From Monarcha castaneiventris obscurior (lineage: Eukaryota > Chordata > Aves > Passeriformes > Monarchidae): a DNA stretch of 64,000 nucleotides. This document shows, piece after piece, positions 29,785-39,714 of this stretch. Made by a program: the position numbers and the translations under genes. The DNA lies in contig JAMPIT010000890.1 in assembly GCA_026261815.1 (NCBI GenBank), positions 13,360,001 to 13,424,000 on the forward strand, written 5' to 3'. The first letter of the stretch is position 1. Every line of letters begins with the position of its first letter. The notes below the pieces were generated by a model. It did no database searches. It saw only the letters and a program-made list of their open reading frames with translations, and was not told the DNA's origin.

Positions 29785-29905
29785 AACCAACAACAACAAA
29801 AAAACCCCAAACCAAACAAACAAATAAAACCCTAAACAAAACCAAAAATACCAACCACCCCCCCGCAAAATAAAAAAGAAAACACAAAAGAAAAAGCCCC
29901 AAAAA
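29785..29905. repeat. A/C-rich low-complexity tract
   Basis: An irregular run built from caa, aaac and cccc words with scarcely any T or G, for example aaaccaaacaaacaaataaa. Similar shorter tracts recur at about 39035-39100, 45625-45690 and 58370-58430, and in complementary G/T form at 38376-38427. No coding or structural role can be assigned. Confidence 0.75.
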
Positions 29906-30851
29906 AATTTTCAAAACAATTTTCTGAGGATGATTTATAATCTGTATCCTACACAGTCACGGAAAAACCTTCCAACTGACATTCCACACTGCTTGTGTGC
30001 ATCTTTCCTTCCAGACAACTATGTCTGTTTTCAGAAATGTCTTTAATCTTGATTTCGATATGCACAGGTAGAAAGGTGAAAAAACTAAAATAAGAACAGT
30101 CCAAGAAACAGCCTAGAATTTTCCCCGTGGTTCAAGAGGCAAAGATGCACACTAAATGTGCCCATCTCAAGATCCCCATAATGGAGGAAAAAGTACCTAG
30201 AGTCTGTGATCTACCAGCTAACTCCTGACACTAAAAAAGCAATCAAAAACCATAGAGCTGAGAACCTAAACTTGACAAGCTCTAGCCAAATCATCGTCGT
30301 GTAATTACTGAATGATGCTAACCAGTGTGGGGCCCAGTACAGGCGTATCAAAAAACATTTTGATCCCTAGTTAGGAAAAATTCCTCATTCAACTCTGTAA
30401 AGAAGAGCCAGCTCAGGTGACTGCCTGCTTCAGATGTTCCTCTCCTCAAATCGCCTCTCTCCTAAATGGAATCTGAACACTGACTGTGGGGGGAAGCAGA
30501 AATGCTTCTAGGAAGCACTTTCACTCTGCACTTTCTGGAAATCACAGAATCCAACCACCTCGTCTAGCAATTTAGGAACAGGTTTCTTCAACAAAATTTT
30601 ACACCCCTTGACCTCAACTAGGATTAACAATGCACTTAAACTCTCACGTAGGATTAGTCATCTGGGAACTGTATGAGTAGTGCTGTTTTACAGATCATTC
30701 AGAGCATCAGAAATCAAAATTAAAAATCCAGCATGAAAGGAAATCTCAGAATCATGTTTGTAACCCCCGTTCCAGGGGAAGGAACTGATGACTTAAGAAT
30801 ACTTACAGGGTATCTTAGGATTTGCCTTCGCATTTGTGACAGATATAAACT

Positions 30852-30910
30852 GAATCATAGCACCACTTGTGCTGGAAAATACCTTTAAGTTCATCAAGTC
30901 CAACCATTAA
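30852..30910 (-). mobile_element. CR1 LINE remnant, minus orientation
   Basis: About 60 bp resemble the last bases of CR1 in reverse complement: gaatcatagcaccacttgt, then ggaaaatacctttaagttca and tcaagtccaaccatta. Similarity stops after that. It is a small old fragment, so extent and subfamily are uncertain. Confidence 0.7.
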
Positions 30911-33900
30911 GTAATTAAACACAGGATTTCTACTGTAATTGATTTAACCTTGTCTTTGAATTTCAAAGGTTCTTGTGAGAAAGTGATGGTTCAGGCAAAT
31001 TCCAAGAGGCATTTTCAACCACCACTGGTTAATCACTCTACATCCACCCGCAACTGTCAAACACAAATTGAAAAATGAGACCCAGAATTAAAAATCTTTT
31101 GGAACAGAAAATTTTGCTCCAAGGTAGTTTATTTCATAAATAAAGCTTGTTCTGTTATACCAGAGAGCTACATCGTGCATTGGGAGGAAATGACTGGAAA
31201 ATTTCAAGTGGCAGGCCTGACGAAAAGCAAGTATGAATGATCTTAGGTACAGTTCAAGCATTAATTAAGCCTGTCAAAGCATAAATGTGAAGATGTTAAC
31301 CACAGCCTTCTGCATGGCACCTGCTAAGCTGCCAAGCTGAACTCAGTGGAGTAGCCCAGAGAGACCAGAAATGTATGTATGCTGTCAAAAAAATGACAAA
31401 CCAGCTTAATTCCTTTCTCTACCTACACATGCTGTACTATGAAAGAGAAGAGGGCAATTTCCAAGTCTGCAGAGGAAAGTACTGAAAAAATACATTTAAT
31501 TCTAAAATTACACCTACCCCCTATCTACCATCAGCCATAAATCTTTATTTCTCTGATAGATATATGGCTTTGTGTCATTTTGAATTGACGTCAGCTGTGA
31601 ATCAAAACTGTACTGACTCACTCATAGCCTTCAGTATCCTAGCATTTCGTGCTCAGTTTTTAATCACACACTGACATCTAGAAAGGCCCATGCAGAGATG
31701 TGGATTTTACAATACCAGCGTCCGTGCATCCGAGATGGAAAATGCTAGTTCAAAGAGGGTCTTGGTGGATCCAGCATATGGTGACAATTGTCTGTATTAT
31801 TAATCATACACTGAGGTTATTCATTAGAATATTGTTTTATTTTTCTATTGGTGTTCTACATCCTTATTTGTAATGATATGTATGAAATGGACTCAAATAA
31901 TTTAGAAAGTTTAATGAGTTTAAACCAGGACATACTATATAGGCAGGCTTTTACTGGAGCACAAGTAATTTTCTTAAATCACTATGTGGACTTTGTCCTT
32001 CAGCTTATCTATGACAATTTATTTTTATAATTTACACTGAGGAAAAGGGTGGAGATATCCTTTTATATTGCTGGCTTTTGCAGATGAGGCAGTTTCTCCT
32101 TTACTGTCACAGTCGCAGAAAAAGGAATAGCTTGGGGATCTCTGAGTTTCCTCCAGGGAGCTGCAGAAATAAACGCTGCCTTCTCTTATTTATGCAGCCA
32201 GCATTACACAAATGTAACAAATGAGAGGATTTAGCCCATAGCTCATTCAAAATGGCAACTGCCTTGTAAGAGGCTAATAAATATGTTGATGTGTAGCTTC
32301 ATTTCTATGACACAGAATTAATAGCAACTTTAATAATGGTAATTTTAAGAGGTCTCAAAATTTTCTGTTAGAATCATCTTTCATAATTACCTTCAATCAC
32401 TGTGAAAATATTGCCATACAAAAAAATTAAAAACTAAATTGGAAATTAAACTCATGAATTGTATTACATATTATTTATAGAACGAAAGGTCATAAAACCC
32501 CATAATTTTATGAACGTGACTGATGTGATTACAAAGGCCACAGTCAGTACTTAGCAATGCAGATTTAGAGATCCCACAATTTGTAGGAAAAACTGGAAGT
32601 TTATTTGCTGAATATTATCAGTGTGTCCTCAGCTACAGTATGTTTACAAAAATTATCACATTTTTAAAACCTTCTCATGGCACAGAAATATTACAAACTT
32701 AACCTGCATGGCAGCAAGATTAACATTGCACTTGTTTAACCTGAAGCATCTATTTGGGAACAGTGTTGAGGTTTGTTGAGGATAATGTTATTGTATATGG
32801 TTCCAAACAAAGACATCTGTAAACCCAGGAATCTTTTAAGATGGACAGCTGACCAATTGTATCTCCTTCCACTCCCTGAGAAGAAGCAAGGAGTTTGAGG
32901 CAAATGGATCAATTGAAAACCTCATGTCTCCTAAGCCAATCCCCTCTGATGTGACTGAATAAAAGGATAAAGCAAATAAACTGAGAAAACACATACTAAA
33001 ATCACAGTACAAAGAAGCTATTGAGATTCCATATGTTTTGAATTTTCTGTTCATTTAAAAGGGAAAAAAAAAATCAAAACCCGAAATAGTTATCACTGTT
33101 TCACTATCAAACCTGAAATTTATTGCAAAAGTTTTGCTGCTATATGCCTAAGAATTATGTTGGGCAAATACCAAAAATAAAAGGTGGTCTGTGAAGACAC
33201 CTGTTGAGGAAAAAAAATGCTGTAAACTGGGAAATTTCTATAGGATCAGCAAGCCAAATCCTCAGGGTAAGGTCGGGAATTGAGATAGCTGCTCCTTGAG
33301 CTTAGACATTTATATTTTTGTATGACTCTGAAAAGGAGGAGATCTGACCAGCTTCTAGAAATACAACAGCTGTTGCAAAAATGCTTAATATTGCCATAGG
33401 CTGTTTAATTATAGATGAAAAACGCATGATCTTTGTTCACTTCTTCTCTTTTGATTATTCCTATTCTATTTGTTTTACAGTAACTGAGTTGCCATTGTAT
33501 CTGAGGTTGAAAAACTTGCACTTGGATGGGATTAATTTTATGTACATAAAATCCAGAGACACTGCTACTTATTACACATTGGCCTAGGCAACCCCAATCT
33601 CTAACTGGAGACACAGAAGAAAATGAAATATGAAGAACCATCAAAGACAAAGTAACACTGCAGGATAAAAAAAGGCCTTTTACCAATTCCTCACAAGGGC
33701 AGTTTTCATGTTCTTCCCCACCAGGCCTATTTCTTCTAACACGAATGCCTCACAGCCTTCCGCTGTTCTACCTGGAATTCTCTTTGCCTTTTGCAATATA
33801 AGAACAGAAGATTAGGTGAGGAGAAACCAGGGACTTATAATAGCAACCTGAAATTCCTTACAGATCAGGACAACAGCTTTTCTGATGGTATATTGGGACA

Positions 33901-35585
33901 AGTTTTCATGGGTGCAAGAATCAGAAGCATGATGACAAAGACATATTGTAATCTAGAAGGAATTATATCAGGCTAAAGAATAATTGAAAGTCTCTTCCTG
34001 CACCCCTAAGCTTTGCCCCTTTTTTATCTTGAGGTAAGTCTTTTGAGAGCTAGGAAAATTTTAAATTAATTGACAGGTGAGATTTCAAAGATCTACATTT
34101 CAGGTTTTATCAAGTGATGATATTTGACACTTATAGAAGAACAATCTACAATTTAGACACTTCTTTTTTTCAAGAGAGGAATCTGTCTACATTCTTGGAG
34201 ATGAAACAAGGATGTTAGAAGAAATGGGATTTAATACAAGGCACATGGTCACCTGGAGCAGCCATGACCCTCCACAGCTCCTGGAAGTCCTGTAAATGCA
34301 CAAAGTGCTCTGCAGACTGACTGGCATGGAGAGACATAGGAGAAATTTCCCCATTTCTCTGTTTATGAAGAAATGCTCTATGGGTATTTCCATATTCTGA
34401 AACTTAATTCTGAAGAAGTGCAACATTTTCACCACACATGCGGCAACTTCCAAGATGATTCACTTGGATGTTGAACTTGATCTCCTCCCTAGCTTGGGAA
34501 AACCGGTAAGGAGAAAAATTCTGTTTGCTTCAGTTTTTCAAGGGGAAACAGTAAAAAACTGCTACCCATTTAACCTACAGAGGTTTACAAAACCCCATTA
34601 TTTGTGTGTTTGGCCTCCTCACTGCATTCACAACATGCTAGTTTTTTTAGTGTTTGGGTAATTTTGGGGAGAGGGTTTGGTGTGGGTTTTCTTTAAGGGT
34701 GTGTATGTGTGTACTTTTTCCAAGTTCTAGCACTTTTTCCAAAGTAACACTGTCACACAAAAACCCTGGAACAAATGCCTGTCATCTCATTCTCTAATGT
34801 TTGTTTCACTCTTTTTTCTCTTTTCTTTGAGTAGATGTGATAGTCTATTTCAATTTTAAACTCAAGCTGAAAGAGTCACAATTCTGAATTTGGTCACTGT
34901 CTGTTATAAAAAGCTTGTCATGATGAAAAAGAAGTTGTACCAATGTACCTTTTTTTTAGTATTCATGGTGCCTTAAATAATAATCAGTTAATCATGGTTT
35001 TATAAACTCCTTAATAACTGTGCTACTCGTTAGCAGTAAGCCCCTCTCATTTTATTGATTTTTGGTGATTTATCTTCCTGGGAATTTATATTTCTCACCA
35101 TAATTCCTTTTACTTTTGCTAATTAAGTTGTAATTACTTATTTTTTACAGTACCTTTAAAAACTAGAATAAACACAGGCAAAGAAAACTTAAGTCTTGGA
35201 GAAAACAGCCACTTGCTTTTGTGAGAGAGATACATTAGGTTTAGGTTATATGTGGCAGATATACATCACTATGCTCACAGAATATCCCATAAAATCCAAT
35301 ACAGATTTAAGCAAAAAGGCTTCTACAGGAGTTAAATAAGACTCTGGAGAAATAAGAAGTCTAATAGCATTCTCATAGGGCTCTACAGGGCTGTACAAGT
35401 ACTTCTACAGTACATTGCACTTGCACTTACATATTTCCCATTCAAAGCAGGAGAGTATGACTGAAAAGATTGGAACATTCAGCCGGGTGACAACTTTCAA
35501 GAAGCAAAGCCAAATTTTATTCCCAGTCATTTTCAAGCAGGAAGAAGCAGTGCTCAGTCAAATGCTAAGCACTGCTGAAGGCTCA

Positions 35586-35613
35586 CATCTGCCTGTGCAC
35601 GCACAGGCAGATG
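35586..35613. repeat. 13-bp perfect inverted repeat, 2-nt spacer
   Basis: The arm catctgcctgtgc (35586-35598) is followed by ac and then its exact reverse complement gcacaggcagatg (35601-35613). It could form a cruciform or an RNA hairpin. No run of T follows that would suggest a pol III terminator, and no flanking mobile element was recognised. Confidence 0.93.
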
Positions 35614-35989
35614 CCCACGTGAGGAGAAAGGAACTCAGACTAAAGTTTGCCCACAACAACACCACTATTAGACCCAGCAATTTCAATACAGCACCATGGC
35701 TCTGGAGTACCTTCACTGTTTTCAGATCCCGCAACAAATCTCTTCAAGGAAACAAGCTTGTACTCACCTACACAGATAAATCACTAAAAGAGAAATTGGA
35801 ATGTGCACTCAGAAACCTGATAATGGTTTCAGTACATCCAAGCAGGTTTCTTGACACTGATGAACACCAGCTGACTTTCAACTACTTGTAATTGTAAAGG
35901 TGAACATTGGATGATGATCCATTGGTGACATCACTCTGCAGTTACAGAACCTGCCCAGGTAAAGGCACTGAAATAGGCTGCATCCAATG

Positions 35990-36588
35990 AAGTGCTGCCA
36001 GCAAGTCAAGGGAGGTGATTCTCCCTCTCTGCTCCACCCTTGTGAGACCCCATCTGGAGCATTGTGTCCACCTCTGGGGCCTACAATGTAAGAAAACACG
36101 TGGACCTCTTGGAGCAAGTTCAGAGGACCACAGAGGTGACCAGAGGGATGGAGCAGCTCTTCTGTGCAGACAGGCTGAGGGAGTTGGTGTTGTTCAGCTC
36201 CAGGGAAATTTTACTGCAACCTTTCAACACTAAAAGGGGGCGTATAAAAAAAGGTGTGGAGAAATATAGTTTTTTTTTACCAAGGCCTGTAGTGACAGAA
36301 GAAGGGATAATGATTTTAAACTAAAAGAAAGTAAGTTTTTAGTGGCTATAAAAAAGAATTTTTTAATTATGAGAGTTTTGAAATACTGGAACAGATTGTC
36401 CAGAGAAGCTATGGATGACCCATCCCTAGAAGTGTTCTCGACCCCTAGAAGTTTTCAAGGCCAGGTTAGATGGGGCTTTGAGCAACCTGGTCTAGTGGAA
36501 AGCGTCCCTGCCCATGGCAGAGGGATTGGAACTAAATGATCCATAATTTCCTTTCTCACCCAAACCATTTTGAAAGCCTTTGATTCCA
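35990..36588 (+). mobile_element. CR1 LINE, 3' about 600 bp, plus orientation
   Basis: This is a 5'-truncated CR1 copy covering the end of ORF2 and the 3' untranslated region. Diagnostic blocks in order are gaccccatctggagcattgt, ctctggggcctacaatgtaa, gtgaccagagggatggagca, cagacaggctgagggagttg, ctggaacagattgtccagag, ggatggggctttgagcaacc-like sequence and a tail with ccaaaccatttt and tgattcc. An internal duplication of the cctagaagt motif is present around 36426-36455. Several A/T runs have expanded inside it. Short ORFs here are only remnants. Confidence 0.92.
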
Positions 36589-37496
36589 CAAAGTTGTCCT
36601 CCAACTGGAGGTGCTACTCAATTTATATTTTACCAATGGAAATATTTTTAAAACTCACTGAAAACTTAAATATCTTTTGTCTGAAATACATTGGCAAATC
36701 AATATGGAAGGTCCTTTAAACTACATTATCACGTGCTATAAGTAATATCATTACTCTACTTCAACACTCACTATGCTGTGCACATATATAATCACATTTA
36801 GTCACTTGGTTTCTAATACCCATGTGACAGCAGGCATATACTTCTTTCATGAATGGGACACTGCAGATGGTTTGCCTGACTACTAGAAAGAAATGTATTA
36901 TTTGTAGATATCAGAAAGATGCATTATTTCATATATTATTATTTTCCAGGCAATAAATCCTAAAGATATGAATTAAACTGACAGAAAAATGCATTGCATC
37001 CATTATCAAAAATTACTCTGTGATAGCCATTGCAGCCAATTGCTAGGACCTCTGTCAACACTTTAGTTTGCTCAAAATGCATCGAATGATGCAGTCAAGT
37101 GAAACAGGACAGAATCAAAAGATAGGACTCAGAGGGTCTATATGGCAACACTACAGTTTTCTAACATGGAAAATTGAGATGCAGTATCTTAATAAGTTTT
37201 AAAATCAATTAATTATGAATTTTATATGCAAGAATGAAGAAACTCAACACAAAATATGTACAGCATCAAACAATTAGTGCATCTCATTTATGCATTGTAA
37301 GTAGTCTGGTTCTTTTCAGAAACTTGTCAAAGGCTTTTTATTAGCTTTGTTTCTAAAGGAAAATCCTGCATTTTCTAGGCATCTGAGAAACCAAAAAAAA
37401 AAAGGGTCTTTTTGACAGTGATAAAGAAAAACCAAAATACACCAACAGGATTTTAGAGTAATCGTAAATCGCTATCATAAATATATGATGAATTAC

Positions 37497-37523
37497 CGGA
37501 TAGCCATTTCGCCCTGGTAGACC
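37497..37523 (-). CDS. COL25A1: COL25A1 27-bp exon (GLPGRNGYP), possible cassette
   Basis: Minus-strand reading gives the acceptor cattcaaccag, then nine codons encoding GLPGRNGYP, then the donor gtaatt after CCG. Both borders are phase 0 and the Gly-X-Y register is exact, so the exon adds three collagen triplets whether included or skipped. The donor departs from the gtaagt seen at the constitutive-looking neighbours, and the acceptor has a poor pyrimidine tract interrupted by purines. Both are typical of an alternatively spliced exon. These residues are not in the canonical human collagen XXV sequence that I remember, where GESGPPG runs straight into QPGPQ. In the paralogue COL13A1 several exons of this region are known to be alternatively spliced. 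I infer a cassette exon; transcripts would be needed to prove use. Confidence 0.78.
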
Positions 37524-39656
37524 CTGGTTGAATGAGATGAAATGGTACGACACATTAACAACACAGTCATGACATATGACATAACAAACATGCAGAGTAC
37601 ATCACTAGGAAATTATAATTTGTGTATTGCTTAATTGTATTGTATGTGATGACATTTCAGACCAATGAATATGAGATAGGTACTACACAGTGAAGAAACG
37701 AGACTTTGGAAATGGAAATTATGTGTTTTAAGTTAAATAAACACTTCAATTAAAAGGCAACTGGCTACTTCTGATGCCTAGTGAAATTCTGTTTTCATGA
37801 AGAGAATTATCCATGTAAACTGACAGGCAATATGTAGTTATTTAAAAAAAAAAAAACAACAGTTTAGTGTTTAGGCAGTAAAGTATTAGATTCCACTAGA
37901 ACATAAGTGCCAGAGAAGAAATCTGAGATTGCTATAAATGATCATAAAAAAAATTCTAATTCCCCAGACTTTTGTTGCTATTACATGTGCCACTCAGTAG
38001 TCATGTACAAAAAAAATAAGTAGAGCACTGCAGAAGCCTTTGAAATTACAACATACACCTAATTCCATGCAGTTTCATGTGCGATATACAAATATTTGAT
38101 ATTTTAAATTAATACTATTACCACAGTCTCCCGGGTGAAAACAATACTTAAGATCACTACAGTTGCCCCTAGCCAGTGTCTACGTAAATACAGAAGTGAA
38201 TTAGGAAGAGAAATTAACTTTTTAATACCTTGTAACAATCTAAACCATTGCTGCCTGTCAGCAAGATGAAGTCTTGTTGGTTTCAAGTTTGAAACTTGAA
38301 TTTAAAGTCAGATACTTCAAATGATTCAATTTTGGAATCTATTTCAGGTTTGTGCTAAAAATGCCAAGGTTAAGGCTTATATGGGGGGATGGGGCGGTGT
38401 TTGTTTGTTTGATTGTTTGGGTTTTTTTAATGTACCTATACTGAAACAGTGGGGAGCTGATGTCAAAGACATTCTTAATGAGGCATATAGTGAACTCTTG
38501 CCACGTTGCCTTGGTACAGGAAAATAGCCTGTATCATGATTTATGTTTGCTCTTTGTGTTTCATTGGAGGGCTGCAAAAGAAATTGGGGAAAACAGTGTT
38601 TCTTTCAAGTAAACAGCACCTTTATGCATTAAGCCTGGCTTTCCATTGATTGCTTGTTAAATGAATTTGTCACTATGAATTGCTGAGCACATGGTCAAAA
38701 TCTTACAAGGATAAGTTATAGCAAGACTCAGTATATGCAGTTTACAGTAAAATCTTTAGGTCACAGCAGAAATTCAACATATAAACTAAATATTCTTAAA
38801 CATGCATGTAGCATTGAATAGAGAGATGATAGGGTCTTGAAAATATTGCGGAAATACTGCATCTATTAAAGAAAAAACACAGAAGTCTGCAAACTGTAAA
38901 AGAAATAATGCTTTAACAGTCACAATCCTACACCATATGATACACACGGATGGCATGACAGATACAAATGAATGAGACATATGAGCTTAGTCCTGTCCTT
39001 CAAGTCAGACTTTTGAGCTACTCTGGGAATATACAAAAAAGCAAACAAAAGACATACAAAAAAACCCAAGCGAAAAACAAAACAACCTCAAAACATCAGA
39101 AAAGAGAAAATGTTTTCTCACAAGAAGAATTAGCACAAGATTCAATTGACTTACTAAATTGAATAGTACTATTTAATAATAATTTTACGCGAGCACTTAC
39201 TGGCTTCAGTAGCAATTACAGTGAAATGAGCTGGACAGTCCGTATTCCTCCAAAGAACAGGGAGCTTGTACCCCAAGATTTTGTGATAAATGCAGAGGAA
39301 GTTACTACCCAGCAAAAGTGGCCAGGTCTGGGCTTAAGAGAGAATACTCACATGTTTTTATACTGCAGTAAAATATGTGTTATGAAGTCACAGGCAAAAT
39401 GAATGTAATATACTTACGCAGAATTGTGAATCCAAATGGCAATCTGGAGCGCTGAACATAAAGCTTTATTGATTTAGAGACTTTTTTCTTAAGGAACTTT
39501 CTGATTAAATTATTCAGCTCCAAGATACTCTGTATGTATAAATATCAAAATTCCCTCTTGAGTGTACATGATCATTTTATCACGCTGATAACTTAACAGG
39601 ATCTAACAGATTTCTCCCTGATTCTGGAAGAACCAACAATGTATCACTGTACTTAC
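37524..39656 (-). other. COL25A1: COL25A1 intron between micro-exon and GLPGRNGYP exon
   Basis: This 2.1-kb intron starts gtaagt directly after the 8-bp exon and ends caaccag. It includes a 13-A run near 37844-37856, a G/T-rich stretch at 38376-38427 and an A/C-rich stretch at about 39035-39100. No further exon was seen. Confidence 0.72.
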
Positions 39657-39664
39657 AGGAGGTC
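39657..39664 (-). CDS. COL25A1: COL25A1 8-bp micro-exon (Gly-Pro-Pro)
   Basis: On the minus strand the sequence reads ccccacag, then GACCTCCT, then gtaagt, giving an 8-nt exon with perfect AG and GT borders. The preceding 45-bp exon ends with a lone G (phase 1). That G plus GA makes a glycine codon, followed by CCT CCT, so the exon yields Gly-Pro-Pro and ends in phase 0. All downstream exons start in phase 0, so skipping it would shift the frame. It is preceded by a pyrimidine run of about 50 nt. An exon of about this size is, as I recall, also reported in the related COL13A1 gene, so this may be an inherited feature of the family. Eight bases alone could occur by chance; the frame logic, the strong splice sites and its position between two clear exons are what support it. 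Confidence 0.78.
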
Positions 39665-39714
39665 CTGTGGGGTGGGGGAGAGGGGAAAAAAGGGTAAAAA
39701 AAGAGAAAAAAAGA
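39665..39714 (-). promoter_or_regulatory. Extended polypyrimidine tract before the micro-exon
   Basis: On the minus strand about 50 nt immediately upstream of the 8-bp exon are almost entirely C and T, interrupted by four A residues and one initial G, ending ccacag. It is far longer than the tracts at the other four acceptors here. A strong tract is expected to help U2AF binding where the exon is too short for normal exon definition. No TGC motif of the SRRM4 type lies inside the tract. Confidence 0.6.

Larger units (their letters stand above)
18658..37496 (-). other. COL25A1: COL25A1 large intron (about 18.8 kb)
   Basis: This is the largest complete intron in the window, starting gtaatt and ending cccag on the minus strand. 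It contains a CR1 copy of about 600 bp in plus orientation (35990-36588), a short older CR1 remnant (30852-30910), homopolymer runs at 18721-18734 and 22749-22765, an A/C-rich low-complexity tract (29785-29905), a TGACGTCA octamer at 31586-31593, and a 13-bp perfect inverted repeat at 35586-35613. The rest is AT-rich sequence in which I see no gene. Open stretches of up to 158 codons occur but lack recognisable protein features. Confidence 0.72.

Noticed and set aside
34253..34289. Exon-like 37-bp minus-strand stretch with tttacag acceptor and GTGACC donor that starts like GLPG
   Set aside because: Length is not a multiple of three, its phase does not fit the phase-0 neighbours, and the Gly-X-Y pattern breaks at once.
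35415..35891. 158-codon plus-strand open frame, the longest in the window
   Set aside because: No recognisable domain, no signal peptide or repeat, ordinary intronic composition and a palindrome inside it. An open frame of this size is plausible by chance in 64 kb.
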